The notes: a model not told the origin generated them from the sequence alone. 64,000 nt of DNA from Bacteroidales bacterium (GCA_024685175.1 JAIKWD010000013.1:62001-126000); one strand, 5' to 3'. Shown: positions 41,645 through 52,811, counted from the first letter of the stretch. Numbers and translations: made by a program.

Positions 41645-44600
41645 CTACAGTTTCACAATCCGTTTCGTCACGGTGCCTTTTTCTGTGGACACACGTATGA
41701 AGTAGACGCCCGAGGCGTAGCCCGACAGGTCGACCACAACGGAGTTGCCATCAGGATCGAGGGTGGAGAGACGTTTGCCGAAGGCATCGTACAATTCCAC
41801 GACTCTCAGAGACTGGACATACTGTGTCTCCGCCGTCACGGTCACGCGGTCTGGCGTCGGGTTCGGGTAGAGAGTCACGGCATTGGACAGCGTGTAATTG
41901 CTGATACCGTCGTGAAGGGTCGTAAAGGTGATGGTCTCAGACGGATAGCTGGCCACACCACTGACGCAGTTGGCTACCACTCTGGCCTCATAGGTCGTGG
42001 AGTCAGACAGGCCAGTCAAGGTAATGGTACTGATCGGGGCAGGGACTGAGAGCCAAGATGTGGCGCCGCTTTGTCTGTATTGGACGATCCATGATAAAGC
42101 GGCATCGTCTACCTGCGTCCATGTCAGCGTAGCTGTATATGGCGTCAAACCGACCACTTGCAAGTTCGTAGGAGCGTCACAAGTATCGGGTTCTATCACC
42201 TCCTCCAAGGTGGTGAACGTAGCGGTTGACCATTCCGAAGTCAGGTCAGTGTCACACACCGACTGCACGCGCACATGGTAGGCCGTATTGGCGGTCAAAC
42301 CCGTCAAGTTATGATTCGGGGTACTTTGCACGACTACATTGTTGGACCAAGAAGATGCAGCCGCTTCCTTATATTGCAGATTCCATTCTGTCTCGGAGCC
42401 GTTTGTCGTCCAAGAAATTGAAGCCGTAGTCTGCATCACACTGTAAGCGGTCAAGTTTGTCGGGGCATCGCATATTCTCGGAGCCACTTCCACCACGATG
42501 TTGTCAATGCTACCTTCATTATAGCTGGAACCTGACGATTTTGGAGCCATGAGGGCAATGTACTTGCCAGTTCCTGAATAGGTTTCAAATCGAACCGTGT
42601 GATTGGAATAGGCCGTGCTTGACGCGCTGATAGTATCTACCGGAGTAAACGTGCTGATATCAAACGGATCGGTCATCACGCCGACAACCAACATAAAGTT
42701 GTAGCTGCTAGCATTCCTACGGGCGCCCATAGTAATCTGGAGCGTGTTCATAGGATAGAGAGCTGAATCTATACCAGGCATAACGGCATATTGATCACTA
42801 TAAGCAGACGACATATACGTATAGAATCTCAAACTATTGGTCCCGTTCTGTGCATAGGACGAACTATTATAGACTTGTGGCATTCCCGAATTACTAGAAC
42901 CAGTATTATAATAATTCCAACAATCCGGCAGGACGTGATCGGAAGTGTTTGTCGTACCTACCACGCCTTCGAAACCTTCCGTATACGGCAGGCTGTCAAT
43001 GTCGAAGCAACTGGTTGTGAAGAGTTTGATGGTGGTCCAAGATGAAGCATATTCTCCATTGTCGCAAGAAGCGAGAATCTGTACCGCATAAAGGGTGTTA
43101 TCGTTCAAGCCAGTGAGTTGATATGTTGGTGCTCCAGACACGACTAACGTGTCAAAGTTTGGAGCATCGCTTGCCTTATATCGCAACAGCCATTCTGTCT
43201 CGGTTCCATTAGGCGTCCAAGAAACGACAGCCGAGGAACTCGTGATGCCAGACACCTCAACATTGTCCCTAACCGGGAGACACGTCGAAGCAATGGAAAC
43301 GGCAATATCATCGACATAACCTTGATTGAGGGCGACACCATTATTCTTGATTGCCCAGAGTGCGATTCTATCGCCATAGCCTGTCCAATTGCGGAAGAAC
43401 ACCTCAGCGGGCACGTAAGTGTCGGAAATAATAACCACGGTATCGCAAGGAGTAAAGGTGGAGGTGTCCGTCACATCGGCAATCACACCCACGACCAATG
43501 TGAAATTGTTATATGTTGTGGAGGATTTCTTAGCATTGAAAGAGAGTCGGAGATTCTGGATAGGATACTCTGTCGTATCGATGGCCGGAAGGATGGCAAA
43601 TTCATTGCCGTAGCTGGAGGCGGTACCCGTGTAGAACCTCAGGCATACAAGTCCGCTGTTGGCGTAGGTGGAACCGCTATACATACTTGGACAACCAGCA
43701 TAGGTACTGTTGCTGCCGTCGTTGATATATTTCCAACAAGATGGCAGGTAGTTGGTGGTAGAAGATGCAGTGGCATCCGTATAAGAATCGAAGTTCTCCA
43801 CGTAAGGAACACCCATAGGAAGGCACTCGGTAGTTACTGACACGGGCACGGAGGCTTCTGAAACGTTGCCATTTCCACAGTCGGCTTTCACTCTGATCTC
43901 ATACGTCGTATTAGGAGTAAGGTTGCCCAACGTGAAGGGTATTATTGAAGCATTGAGGGTAAGCCAGGTATCATCCGTCTGATCACGATATTCCACGATC
44001 CAGTCCGTCTCCGGGCCCGTTGGGGTCCATGTAAGGGTAATGGCATCGGTGGTGATGTCAAATGCCGTCAAGTCGTTTCTCACACGCTGACAGGAAGGCA
44101 TTTCCGACAAGCTGATGTTGTCCAAATATCCGCCGTTGTAGCTGACGCCAGATTGATTGGGTGCCATCAGGGCAATATAGCTACCTGAGCCTTGATAGTT
44201 GTTGAAATAAACGAATTCGTTAATATAATCGATGGAGCGGATAACCAATGTATCCACGGGCTCAAAGGAAGTGACATCGGTCGGACTGGACATAACGCCA
44301 ACCACGAGGGCGAAATAATCATAAGAAGTGCTGTTCTTACGAACGTCAAATTGCAGTTGCAGCGTATTGATAGGATGTTGTTGCACATCGATTTCTGGCA
44401 GAATGGCATACTGAGACGCATAACCCGTGGATGTGCCGGTATAGAAGCGCAAAGTGTTGAGGCCAGATTCTGCTAGTGTGGACGTGCTATATATGTACGG
44501 ACAACCGCTGTAGGTGTTCGTGCCGTTGTTGATGTAATGCCAGCAAGAGGGCAGGTTGTTCGAAGCAGTAGACGCAGCCGCATTGCCAGTGTAGGAATCA

Positions 44601-47600
44601 AAGTTCTCTTCAAAAGGCAGCTCTGTGAACGGGAAGCATTCCGTTGTGAAGACAACGTGCTGATATCCGCTGTATCCTACGCCGTTCGGGCATATTGCAC
44701 GCACATAGGCCTCATAAACAGTACCTTCAGTTAGATCTGTATAGCTAAAAGTAGTATCGGAAACAATGCTGGGGGTAGTCGTCGAAATCGAGCCGCCCTC
44801 GTTGACGAGGTAAAGCTCCCATGACGATTCTGCTCCGGAAGGAGACCACGTAATTGTCGCGGAAGTCTGCGTGACATCGCTCACCACCAAATTGGTCGGA
44901 GCGTCACACTGCGGTATCATCTCCAAGGTTATATCATCAATATAACCGGCATTAGTAGTGGAGGTCGTAATATTCTTGTCCAAGAACAAGGCAATGTTCC
45001 GACCCGCACCGCTGTAAGAAGAGAAGTCAACGACAACATCCTGGTAAGTAGTGCCCGTGACTGAAATGGTTTTCACAGGCACAAAGGTCGATTGGTCGGT
45101 AATATCGGATATTACGCCAGCCACAAGGATGAAATCATAAGATGAGAGATACTTTCTAGCGCCGAAGGAAAGTCGTAGTGTATGGATAGGATTGACTGCA
45201 GTGTCAATTTCCGGAAGAATGGCATATAAGTTGCCATAATCGGAGGACAATGACTGAGAAGTGTATAAATAGAGACTGTTCATACCACTTTGCGAGTATG
45301 AGGTGCTTCCATAAATAACAGGCAAACCAAGATAATAGGAATAGGTACCTGTGTTGATGCGATGCCAACAGTCAGGCAACACCTCTTCTGAATAGGAGGT
45401 TACGCCGGCGTAGCTCTCAAAATCTTCGTAATAAGGCAATTGCAACGGCTGACAAGGCGTAGTGAAAGCGAAGGACATCCAGCTGCTATATTCATCGGCA
45501 CCACAGTCGGACTGTACGAAAAGCACATAGTCTGTATTGGGTGACAAATCGGTGAGCTGTACGGTGTTGGCTGTCGTCCCTTCGCTCAGGTCAGTCATGG
45601 TAACATCTACGGAATTGGCAGGTCCATAGAAATAGTTCCAGGAGAACTCAGCATCACCTGGTGTCCAAGTGATTTCTGCTTGTGTGGCAGTCAGCGAAAC
45701 GGCTTGGATATTCGATACTGGGACACAGGTAGGAATGTATTTCACGGTGATATCGTCCACGTAAAGAGCACAGGTGCTGTTTTGCGGCACGCGAAGGGCC
45801 AAATAACGACCTGAGCCCACATACGAAGTGGTATTGACGGCTACATATTTCCAGGTACTGACTTCGGAAGGAGTGTAGGAACCGATTATTTCGAAGGTGG
45901 AGGGGTCATTGGGGTCACTCATCATGCCCACTTCAAAGAGAGCGCCTTGGTCAGAGGTGTAGACATGGCATTGGACCTGTAGGGAATCCATAATGATCGA
46001 GGTATCAAAAGGAGGTAGTACGGCAATACCATAATATGAAGAGGTACCATACAATCTCAGGGCACCTGTTCCGCTAAAGGTCTCCACAGAAGACACGTAA
46101 GGTTTTTGGCTCTCGTAATTGGTCAGACCTACCCAACAGGACGGCATGATTCCAGAAGAAGCTACGGAGGATGCGGGGTATCCATCGAAATTCTCAGTCA
46201 ACGGGAATTCCGCGAAATCACATGGGGTCTGGGCAGTGACAGTCGTCCAAGCGCTGCTATCTCCAACTGAGCACACTGCACACATACGGAACATATAGTT
46301 CTGGGAGGGCGACAGGCCGAGTACAGTATACGGGGCACTCGTCACAAGACCTTCAGTAGTATAGTCAACCTCAGAAGCAGTCTTGTATTGCAGCTCCCAA
46401 GTGGTTTCGCCATAACCAGGCACCCAATCCAAGGTAACACTTGTTCCCGTCACATCGGTCACTAACACATTCGGGGCCACACACGAAGCATTGGGATCGC
46501 ATTCGAAACCAAAACGAATATTGTTGCGATATGTGCTACGCGTACCCGTGATGCTTCCCAAATTGAAAGGATCCAGATCGCTTGCCTGGTTTTTATACAC
46601 GACATGACATCTGTTCTGCGATGCAGTGGAGCTACCGTTTGCCGTATAATAGAATTTCACCGCACTAGTAGATCCTACCGGAATGCCGGTGTTGTCATCG
46701 AAGGTAATGACCACGTTTTCATCGCCATTGTAGTGGAAGACAGTATCCAGGACAATCGTGTTCCAGCCGTCGCCACCAGCCACCCAACGAACGTTGCCGC
46801 TATACACCAATTGAGCATTGGTCATCGGCATAAAGGTATTCGGGATGGTAGGTTCAACCGTGTGCATCATATAAATGTTGTAGTTTCGGGTAGTGTCCAC
46901 TGTTCCCGCATAACGCAAGGAGATGGACGAGATATTGCCAGGGGTGCTTCCCAACTCCGAGCTCTCCCACAATTGCTGATTAAGTGAATAATTCGAAGTT
47001 GTGGAAGTGGTGACATAGGTGGGCACATAATAGGTGGTGGAAGTGCCCGCACCGATGACAAGGTCGGAAACGCCAGACAGACAGCCGGTGCGGAAAGTGG
47101 CTGTCAACGTGTCGGAGGATCCCTCTTCACATTCCGTAAACAGACGAACCTCATAGAAGGTTTCTGGGCTTAGCTCGGACAAGATGTAGTGATTGTCGGT
47201 GGTATGAATGGGTAACGACCAGTCGTCCATGCCCTGTTCTGAATATTGAATGATGTAGTCTTGAACATTATAAGGAGACGGGTTCCACGTAAGCAAGGCG
47301 GTGGAGCCCATCACTTGGCTGACACTGAGTAGGCTGGGAGCCGGGCATTCGGGAGCTTCCATCAGCTGTACGTCGTCCAAGACAGAATAACGCGTACCAC
47401 CTTCCGGAAGGTAGAACACCAGATAGATGGGTTCGGTGTAATGGTCAGGAAGGATGAGCATCTGCGAATACCAGGTGTTGACACTTTCATAATCCGTAGG
47501 ATAAAAGTCTTTGATGACTATCATTGAATCCACATAATTGGGATTCGTGGTGACACCTACGCGCATACGGCCATAGTTCTCGCTCGTCTTCATAATCTTG

Positions 47601-50482
47601 AAGCTGAGGGCCAAGGAACCCGCAGGGTATTGAGAGACGTCAATGGCTTGGGAGGCGGCATACGCATAGAAGGTGGAAGTGCTGTAGAAGTAAAGAGCAC
47701 CAACACCGGAAGAGTGGTAGGTGGAACTAATGTATGGGTATGGTGAGGTATTGTTGCACAGGGCGGTCCAACAGGACGGGAAGACGCCAGGGGTTAAGCT
47801 ACTTGAACTTGTGGATGTACCATACGTATCGAAGTTCTCCACATAAGGCACGGTTGTAGGCGCGCACTTTGTGGTGACTGTTTGTTTCTTGGACCATGGG
47901 CTATACTCGTTGCCGCAGATGGCACGCACATAGATATCGTAGTCTGTACTTGGGGTCAAGCCTGTATAGGTAAAGGGATGCGCCAAGGTCGGCATTGGAC
48001 TGCCGACGTCGGGATCAGAGCCTTGGGGCACAGCCACAACCTCCCATTCCGACTCGTTGCCCATCGGGGTCCAATCAACTGTAACGCTATACGGAAGTTC
48101 ATTGAATGCCTGCACTTCGAAAGGCTTAGGACAAGAAGGGATCACAGACACCATAATGTCGTCCACGTGGCCGGCATTGTAATAGTATACGCCATAGGAA
48201 CCACCTGAAGTTGAACTTTGGGCAGGTGCGGGAGCCATAATGGCAATGTGGTTACCATAACCCGAAAACTTGTTAAACATAACAACATAGTCATGATAAC
48301 TAAGATCTTCCATAGTACCGATCTCAATGGTATCAACCGGCGTGAAGGTGCTGTCTTCGGCCCATACGCCCACATACAAGGTCAAGAAGTAATAGTAGGA
48401 GACCTGGTCACTAGAATTCGCTGAGCGCTTACGAGCGCTGAATTCCAGCTGCAACGAGTTCATCGGGAACAAAGTGGTATCTATTGGAGGCAGGATGACA
48501 TATTCGTCACCACCATACAATGTAGTCGCCGATGTCTTGTAGGATGAGAAATAGAGGCTGTTGATGCCGCTGAGCGCATAATTGCTAAATGTACTGTTGT
48601 AGATATACGGATATCCCGTATAGCTTGAAGACGTACTTGTCGTGTAGTTGCTCCAACAATGCGGTAATACCGCGGTAGACGACGACGTGCTGGCACCCGC
48701 ATAACTGTCGAAATTTTCGGAGAACGGCATAGAGGTAATCAGACCGCAAAGTGTCGTACCTGTGCACTTGTTGCTGTACTCGGACATCTCGCCCGAAGCA
48801 CAAAACGAACGCACATAGAAATCATAAGAGGATGCTGGCGACAGGTTAGCCACATCCAAGTATGGCACGCTCGTATTCACGACAGTGCCATTGCCAGGCA
48901 AGAAACCTGCAGGACCATATTCCACCTCCCATTCCGTAGCCGTACCCGCTTCAGTCCAAGTGAGTTGGAGACTGTTTTGAGTAGTTAGACTATCTGTTAT
49001 GCTAAGGAAGACCGGACGTGTACAATTCGGAATCTCTTCCAAGGAAACATTATCGACATAAATATAGTTGTTCGCGATATTACGAAGGACTATGAAAGAG
49101 CCTGCGCCCGTATAGGTGCCAAGAGGAATCTCGTATTTCGCATACTCGCCATTCAACGTGATGTCTGTTCCAATCTGGACGAACGTACTCAAGTCGGTAG
49201 GATCAGACATCATACCCACTTTCAGCACAAAGCCATTGCCGCGTGCATAGAAGGAGACCTGCGTTGTACTCAAGTCAATGACATCTCTGTCTATTGGAGG
49301 CAGAGCCACATAGTTAGTAGTATAGAAATACAGGAATCCATTGCCTTGATAGGCATTGGCACCTGTGTTACGATAGGGATAGTTGGCGTGTTGGGTGCCT
49401 TTTGTCCAGCATAGCGGCAGAGGATAGGATCCTGAGCCAGCCGTCTCGAAGTCACAGAAATAGGGCAAGGTGTCTATCTCGACGCACGAAGTGGTGAAGG
49501 ATGCCGTGCTCCACGCGCTGGTGTCGCCACCACCGCAATCCACTGCCACTCGGAAATCGTAGGATGTGGAAGGTGTAAGCCCTGTAAACTGATAGAAAGT
49601 GTCCGTCAGTTGAGTAGTAAAAACAGACGGAGAAGTCCACGAATCATAGGCTGGCTTGAGTTGAACGATAGCGTTGGACGAGGGTTCGCTCGTGCCCCAA
49701 GAAACAGTCGCTGAAGAAGATGAGACAATGGGTGAAGACAGATTGAACGGTCGAACGCAAGTGATCACAGGAGCTGCGAAGTGATAATAACGATTTGGAT
49801 CCGGCCAGTTGCCCACGGCAATCGTGCTCGTCTGTCCGGACGTGTAATGGGTCGCCACATGGCTTGCATTCACCATCCAAATATCGCTGGCGTTAATACA
49901 CATACCCACCTGGCGTGTAACATTGGGCAGAATAGGTGGCGTGGTTGAAGCATATACGATTTGGACATCGTTGCTACCCTCGAACAATTGCACCTGCCAA
50001 CGCAATAGCGAAGGACGGGAAATATTGTTGTAGGTGGACATTGCAAATTCCACCACCAATATACGATTGGGAGCGGTACCGACCAATTCCTTATACACGT
50101 AACAACTATCCGTCTGGTAGCCGTCACATCCCATGAAGTTGATCTTGGGGCTATTGGTGTTGGCGTTTGTCGCGTTGAATGGGTTCGAATAAGCACTCAC
50201 ACCCGTCACAGTGGGTCCCAAGCGCAGGTTGCCGTCAGTATTGACACTGAATTGCGTATAAATGTCATCACCGAACGTGAAATTAAAACCAATGTCCAGG
50301 ACACTTGACGCCCGACTGTCAACTGCACCAGGGGTGATAATGGGCGTAGTTGTCGTCAGCGGGATCCACTTGGTGGCATCCGTACCCGTGGAGAAGGTGT
50401 ATTCGTAAAGGCCTTGGGCCATCGAAACGCATGTCCACAGGGAAAAGACAACGATCAGAATGAATTGATAAAACTTTTTCAT
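41645..50482 (-). CDS. Giant secreted adhesin-like protein with FN3 and choice-of-anchor-J modules and T9SS tail
   Basis: A 2945-residue protein, about 14% of the window. A signal peptide (to S-M-A-Q, about 23) is followed by a first domain (about 25-240). The body alternates FN3 domains (eleven; each with a T-W-x-P or S-W-x-P type strand and Y-E-V/D-x-R-V pattern) with eight choice-of-anchor-J/cleaved-adhesin-type domains that begin with L-P-Y-x-E-x-F-D/E and have P-S-C-W about 30 residues on (residues about 359, 610, 905, 1449, 1706, 1981, 2249 and 2522). A different domain interrupts at about 1130-1330. The last 75 residues are a type A T9SS sorting domain (L-Y-P-N-P, Y-D-A-F-G-K, G-V-Y-F-I-R-V, K-R-I-V-K-L). 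Start ATG 50482 is set by the signal. It resembles gingipain/HagA-type adhesin modules; it probably binds host or matrix components. Confidence 0.88.
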   Translation of the reverse strand: MKKFYQFILIVVFSLWTCVSMAQGLYEYTFSTGTDATKWIPLTTTTPIITPGAVDSRASSVLDIGFNFTFGDDIYTQFSVNTDGNLRLGPTVTGVSAYSNPFNATNANTNSPKINFMGCDGYQTDSCYVYKELVGTAPNRILVVEFAMSTYNNISRPSLLRWQVQLFEGSNDVQIVYASTTPPILPNVTRQVGMCINASDIWMVNASHVATHYTSGQTSTIAVGNWPDPNRYYHFAAPVITCVRPFNLSSPIVSSSSATVSWGTSEPSSNAIVQLKPAYDSWTSPSVFTTQLTDTFYQFTGLTPSTSYDFRVAVDCGGGDTSAWSTASFTTSCVEIDTLPYFCDFETAGSGSYPLPLCWTKGTQHANYPYRNTGANAYQGNGFLYFYTTNYVALPPIDRDVIDLSTTQVSFYARGNGFVLKVGMMSDPTDLSTFVQIGTDITLNGEYAKYEIPLGTYTGAGSFIVLRNIANNYIYVDNVSLEEIPNCTRPVFLSITDSLTTQNSLQLTWTEAGTATEWEVEYGPAGFLPGNGTVVNTSVPYLDVANLSPASSYDFYVRSFCASGEMSEYSNKCTGTTLCGLITSMPFSENFDSYAGASTSSSTAVLPHCWSNYTTSTSSSYTGYPYIYNSTFSNYALSGINSLYFSSYKTSATTLYGGDEYVILPPIDTTLFPMNSLQLEFSARKRSANSSDQVSYYYFLTLYVGVWAEDSTFTPVDTIEIGTMEDLSYHDYVVMFNKFSGYGNHIAIMAPAPAQSSTSGGSYGVYYYNAGHVDDIMVSVIPSCPKPFEVQAFNELPYSVTVDWTPMGNESEWEVVAVPQGSDPDVGSPMPTLAHPFTYTGLTPSTDYDIYVRAICGNEYSPWSKKQTVTTKCAPTTVPYVENFDTYGTSTSSSSLTPGVFPSCWTALCNNTSPYPYISSTYHSSGVGALYFYSTSTFYAYAASQAIDVSQYPAGSLALSFKIMKTSENYGRMRVGVTTNPNYVDSMIVIKDFYPTDYESVNTWYSQMLILPDHYTEPIYLVFYLPEGGTRYSVLDDVQLMEAPECPAPSLLSVSQVMGSTALLTWNPSPYNVQDYIIQYSEQGMDDWSLPIHTTDNHYILSELSPETFYEVRLFTECEEGSSDTLTATFRTGCLSGVSDLVIGAGTSTTYYVPTYVTTSTTSNYSLNQQLWESSELGSTPGNISSISLRYAGTVDTTRNYNIYMMHTVEPTIPNTFMPMTNAQLVYSGNVRWVAGGDGWNTIVLDTVFHYNGDENVVITFDDNTGIPVGSTSAVKFYYTANGSSTASQNRCHVVYKNQASDLDPFNLGSITGTRSTYRNNIRFGFECDPNASCVAPNVLVTDVTGTSVTLDWVPGYGETTWELQYKTASEVDYTTEGLVTSAPYTVLGLSPSQNYMFRMCAVCSVGDSSAWTTVTAQTPCDFAEFPLTENFDGYPASSVASSGIMPSCWVGLTNYESQKPYVSSVETFSGTGALRLYGTSSYYGIAVLPPFDTSIIMDSLQVQCHVYTSDQGALFEVGMMSDPNDPSTFEIIGSYTPSEVSTWKYVAVNTTSYVGSGRYLALRVPQNSTCALYVDDITVKYIPTCVPVSNIQAVSLTATQAEITWTPGDAEFSWNYFYGPANSVDVTMTDLSEGTTANTVQLTDLSPNTDYVLFVQSDCGADEYSSWMSFAFTTPCQPLQLPYYEDFESYAGVTSYSEEVLPDCWHRINTGTYSYYLGLPVIYGSTSYSQSGMNSLYLYTSQSLSSDYGNLYAILPEIDTAVNPIHTLRLSFGARKYLSSYDFILVAGVISDITDQSTFVPVKTISVTGTTYQDVVVDFSSYSGAGRNIALFLDKNITTSTTNAGYIDDITLEMIPQCDAPTNLVVSDVTQTSATITWSPSGAESSWELYLVNEGGSISTTTPSIVSDTTFSYTDLTEGTVYEAYVRAICPNGVGYSGYQHVVFTTECFPFTELPFEENFDSYTGNAAASTASNNLPSCWHYINNGTNTYSGCPYIYSTSTLAESGLNTLRFYTGTSTGYASQYAILPEIDVQQHPINTLQLQFDVRKNSTSYDYFALVVGVMSSPTDVTSFEPVDTLVIRSIDYINEFVYFNNYQGSGSYIALMAPNQSGVSYNGGYLDNISLSEMPSCQRVRNDLTAFDITTDAITLTWTPTGPETDWIVEYRDQTDDTWLTLNASIIPFTLGNLTPNTTYEIRVKADCGNGNVSEASVPVSVTTECLPMGVPYVENFDSYTDATASSTTNYLPSCWKYINDGSNSTYAGCPSMYSGSTYANSGLVCLRFYTGTASSYGNEFAILPAIDTTEYPIQNLRLSFNAKKSSTTYNNFTLVVGVIADVTDTSTFTPCDTVVIISDTYVPAEVFFRNWTGYGDRIALWAIKNNGVALNQGYVDDIAVSIASTCLPVRDNVEVSGITSSSAVVSWTPNGTETEWLLRYKASDAPNFDTLVVSGAPTYQLTGLNDNTLYAVQILASCDNGEYASSWTTIKLFTTSCFDIDSLPYTEGFEGVVGTTNTSDHVLPDCWNYYNTGSSNSGMPQVYNSSSYAQNGTNSLRFYTYMSSAYSDQYAVMPGIDSALYPMNTLQITMGARRNASSYNFMLVVGVMTDPFDISTFTPVDTISASSTAYSNHTVRFETYSGTGKYIALMAPKSSGSSYNEGSIDNIVVEVAPRICDAPTNLTAYSVMQTTASISWTTNGSETEWNLQYKEAAASSWSNNVVVQSTPNHNLTGLTANTAYHVRVQSVCDTDLTSEWSTATFTTLEEVIEPDTCDAPTNLQVVGLTPYTATLTWTQVDDAALSWIVQYRQSGATSWLSVPAPISTITLTGLSDSTTYEARVVANCVSGVASYPSETITFTTLHDGISNYTLSNAVTLYPNPTPDRVTVTAETQYVQSLRVVELYDAFGKRLSTLDPDGNSVVVDLSGYASGVYFIRVSTEKGTVTKRIVKL
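42905..49420 (-). repeat. Eight repeated adhesin modules inside the giant gene
   Basis: The P-S-C-W/P-D-C-W marker recurs near bases 49406, 48652, 47767, 46134, 45363, 44539, 43735 and 42917. Spacing is 754, 885, 1633, 771, 824, 804 and 818 bases; the long gap (1633) contains an extra domain plus an FN3. Units are diverged, not identical, so this is old duplication. Confidence 0.7.
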
Positions 50483-50556
50483 TTTCTTGAAATTATTAAT
50501 TGTTAAATGTAAATCGTCCACATCATATTTCCATCCCAAAAACCATCTTCAAACGG

Positions 50557-50586
50557 CAAAATTATAAAATATTTCCAATGGGCAAA
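50557..50586 (-). promoter_or_regulatory. Bacteroidetes promoter TTTG-N18-TAATTTTG for the adhesin
   Basis: On the minus strand TTTG (50583-50586), 18 bases, TAATTTTG (50557-50564). The leader to ATG 50482 is about 70 bases. Confidence 0.65.
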
Positions 50587-50627
50587 CACTGTAAACTTTT
50601 TTTTTCAAGAAGCACAAAAACAGAAAA

Positions 50628-50659
50628 AAACGGGAACGACATTGCTGTCGTTCCCGTTT
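50628..50659 (-). terminator. Terminator of dnaK
   Basis: A perfect 13-base-pair stem (aaacgggaacgac with gtcgttcccgttt), 6-base loop, followed on the minus strand by a T-rich run. Confidence 0.85.
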
Positions 50660-50709
50660 GCAATATGGTTAAAGGTAGTTTTGCTCGCTTTTATTGCGCA
50701 AATCTGGCA

Positions 50710-52632
50710 CTACTTCACCTCTTCGAAATCCACATCTTGGACTTCTTGGTCGTTGCCGTTGTTGGAACCGCCTTGCGGGCCTTGTGCGCCGGCGCCAGGG
50801 TTGGTACCTGCGAAGTCCTGCGGGTTGCCGCTGCCTTGCTGGTACATCTTGGCAGAAGCGGCTTGCCATGCGCCTTGCAACTCGGCTGTAGCCGCGTCAA
50901 TACCGGCGAAATCTTTGTTGTCGTGCGCGGTTTTCAGTTTGGCGGCAGCGGCCTCGATCTTGGCTCTGTCGTCAGCGGGCACCTTGTCGCCAAACTCCTT
51001 GAGTTGTTTCTCGGTGGTGAACACCAATGAGTCGGCGGCATTCAGCTTGTCGATTTCCTCCTTGGCTTTCTTGTCTGCATCGGCATTGGCCTCAGCCTCG
51101 GCCTTCATACGCTTGATTTCCTCATCGGACAGGCCGGAAGAAGCCTCGATACGGATCTTCTGCTCTTTGCCGGATGCCTTATCCTTGGCGGTCACGCTCA
51201 AGATACCGTTGGTATCGATGTCGAAGGTAACCTCGATTTGAGGCACGCCACGCATAGCGGCAGGAATGCCATCAAGGTGGAAACGACCGATGCTCTTGTT
51301 CTGAGCGGCCATAGGACGCTCGCCTTGGAGCACGTGGATTTCCACAGAGGTCTGGTTATCGACGGCAGTGGTAAAGGTCTCCGTCTTCTTGGTCGGGATG
51401 GTCGTGTTGCTTTCGATGAGCTTAGTCATCACGCCGCCGAGGGTTTCAAGACCCAAGGACAACGGGGTGACGTCAAGCAACAGGATGTCTTTGACCTCGC
51501 CTGTGAGCACGCCACCTTGGATGGCAGCGCCGATGGCGACCACTTCGTCGGGGTTGACGCCCTTGGACGGAGTCTTGCCGAAGAATTTCTCCACGATATC
51601 CTGAATGGCCGGGATACGGGTGGAGCCGCCCACGAGGATCACCTCGTCGATATCGGCGGTGGTATAGCCGGCGTCGGACAGGGCCTTTTTACACGGTTCG
51701 ATGGTGGCACGAATCAAGTCGTCGCAGAGTTGCTCGAACTGAGCACGGGTGAGCGTGCGGACCAAGTGTTGCGGTACACCGTCGATGGGCATAATGTACG
51801 GCAAGTTGATTTCGGTGGAGTTGGAGCTGGAGAGCTCGATCTTGGCCTTTTCAGCCGCCTCTTTCAGACGTTGCAGGGCCATTGCGTCCTTACGAAGGTC
51901 AACATTGTAGTCCTTTTGGAACTCATCGGCCAACCAGTCGATGATCTTGTGGTCGAAGTCGTCGCCGCCGAGGTGGGTATCACCGTTGGTGGATTTGACC
52001 TCGAACACGCCGTCGCCGAGTTCCAGGATAGAGATATCGAAGGTACCGCCACCGAGGTCGAACACAGCGACCTTGGAGTCGTTTTTCTTCTTGTCAAGGC
52101 CGTATGCCAAAGCGGCAGCTGTAGGTTCGTTGATGATACGTTTCACCGTAAGGCCGGCGATTTCGCCAGCTTCCTTGGTGGCCTGACGTTGCGAGTCGCT
52201 GAAGTAGGCCGGCACAGTGATGACGGCTTCCGTCACCTCTTGGCCGAGGTAGTCTTCCGCGGTCTTCTTCATCTTTTGCAAAATCATAGCCGAAATCTCT
52301 TGGGCCGTGTAGGAACGGTCGTCGATCTTCACTTTCGGCATATTGTTGGCCGTTCTCTCCACGTTATAGGGCACGCGTTCGATCTCTTTGGTCACGCGAT
52401 CGTAGGTCTCGCCCATAAAACGTTTGATGGAGAAGATGGTCTTGGTGGGGTTGGTGATGGCCTGACGTTTGGCAGGGTCACCCACTTTTCTTTCGTTATT
52501 ACCGACAAAGGCCACGATGGACGGTGTCGTACGTCTGCCTTCGCTGTTCGGTATCACAACCGGCTCATTGCCTTCCATAACGGCAACGCAGGAGTTGGTG
52601 GTTCCTAAGTCAATTCCAATGATTTTTCCCAT
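50710..52632 (-). CDS. dnaK: Molecular chaperone DnaK (Hsp70)
   Basis: A 640-residue Hsp70 chaperone. G-I-D-L-G-T-T-N-S opens the ATPase domain, [12 protein letters not shown] and V-G-G-S-T-R-I-P lie in it, and the linker D-V-T-P-L-S-L-G (about 385-395) leads to the substrate-binding domain; the tail is rich in Gly, Asn and Gln and ends in E-V-K, typical of bacterial DnaK. grpE and dnaJ are not in the neighbourhood. A long open frame exists on the opposite strand, a known artefact of Hsp70 genes. The terminator is at 50628. Confidence 0.97.
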   Translation of the reverse strand: MGKIIGIDLGTTNSCVAVMEGNEPVVIPNSEGRRTTPSIVAFVGNNERKVGDPAKRQAITNPTKTIFSIKRFMGETYDRVTKEIERVPYNVERTANNMPKVKIDDRSYTAQEISAMILQKMKKTAEDYLGQEVTEAVITVPAYFSDSQRQATKEAGEIAGLTVKRIINEPTAAALAYGLDKKKNDSKVAVFDLGGGTFDISILELGDGVFEVKSTNGDTHLGGDDFDHKIIDWLADEFQKDYNVDLRKDAMALQRLKEAAEKAKIELSSSNSTEINLPYIMPIDGVPQHLVRTLTRAQFEQLCDDLIRATIEPCKKALSDAGYTTADIDEVILVGGSTRIPAIQDIVEKFFGKTPSKGVNPDEVVAIGAAIQGGVLTGEVKDILLLDVTPLSLGLETLGGVMTKLIESNTTIPTKKTETFTTAVDNQTSVEIHVLQGERPMAAQNKSIGRFHLDGIPAAMRGVPQIEVTFDIDTNGILSVTAKDKASGKEQKIRIEASSGLSDEEIKRMKAEAEANADADKKAKEEIDKLNAADSLVFTTEKQLKEFGDKVPADDRAKIEAAAAKLKTAHDNKDFAGIDAATAELQGAWQAASAKMYQQGSGNPQDFAGTNPGAGAQGPQGGSNNGNDQEVQDVDFEEVK

Positions 52633-52779
52633 GATAATTGTTATTTTAAGATTATTATTTCAATTAATTGTTTGAATGGTCGACACAAATCGACAGCGTA
52701 TTTATACAACAACTGTGCCAAAACATTTTTGGGGGAGCCGCTGACATTTTGGCAGATTATTTCTTCATCGGAAAATTGA

Positions 52780-52787
52780 TATCTTTG
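52780..52787 (+). promoter_or_regulatory. -7 element TATCTTTG
   Basis: TAnnTTTG, 24 bases before ATG 52812; rules out the earlier start at 52668. Confidence 0.6.
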
Positions 52788-52811
52788 CAACGGATTCTTC
52801 TCATTAATAAA

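Noticed and set aside
41645-50482. Non-ribosomal or polyketide synthase
   Set aside because: The length is suggestive but the content is FN3 and adhesin modules with a signal peptide and T9SS tail.
51238-52608. Long plus-strand open frame opposite dnaK
   Set aside because: Hsp70 genes commonly carry a long antisense open frame because of codon bias; no promoter, start signal or domain is present, and dnaK is clearly the real gene.
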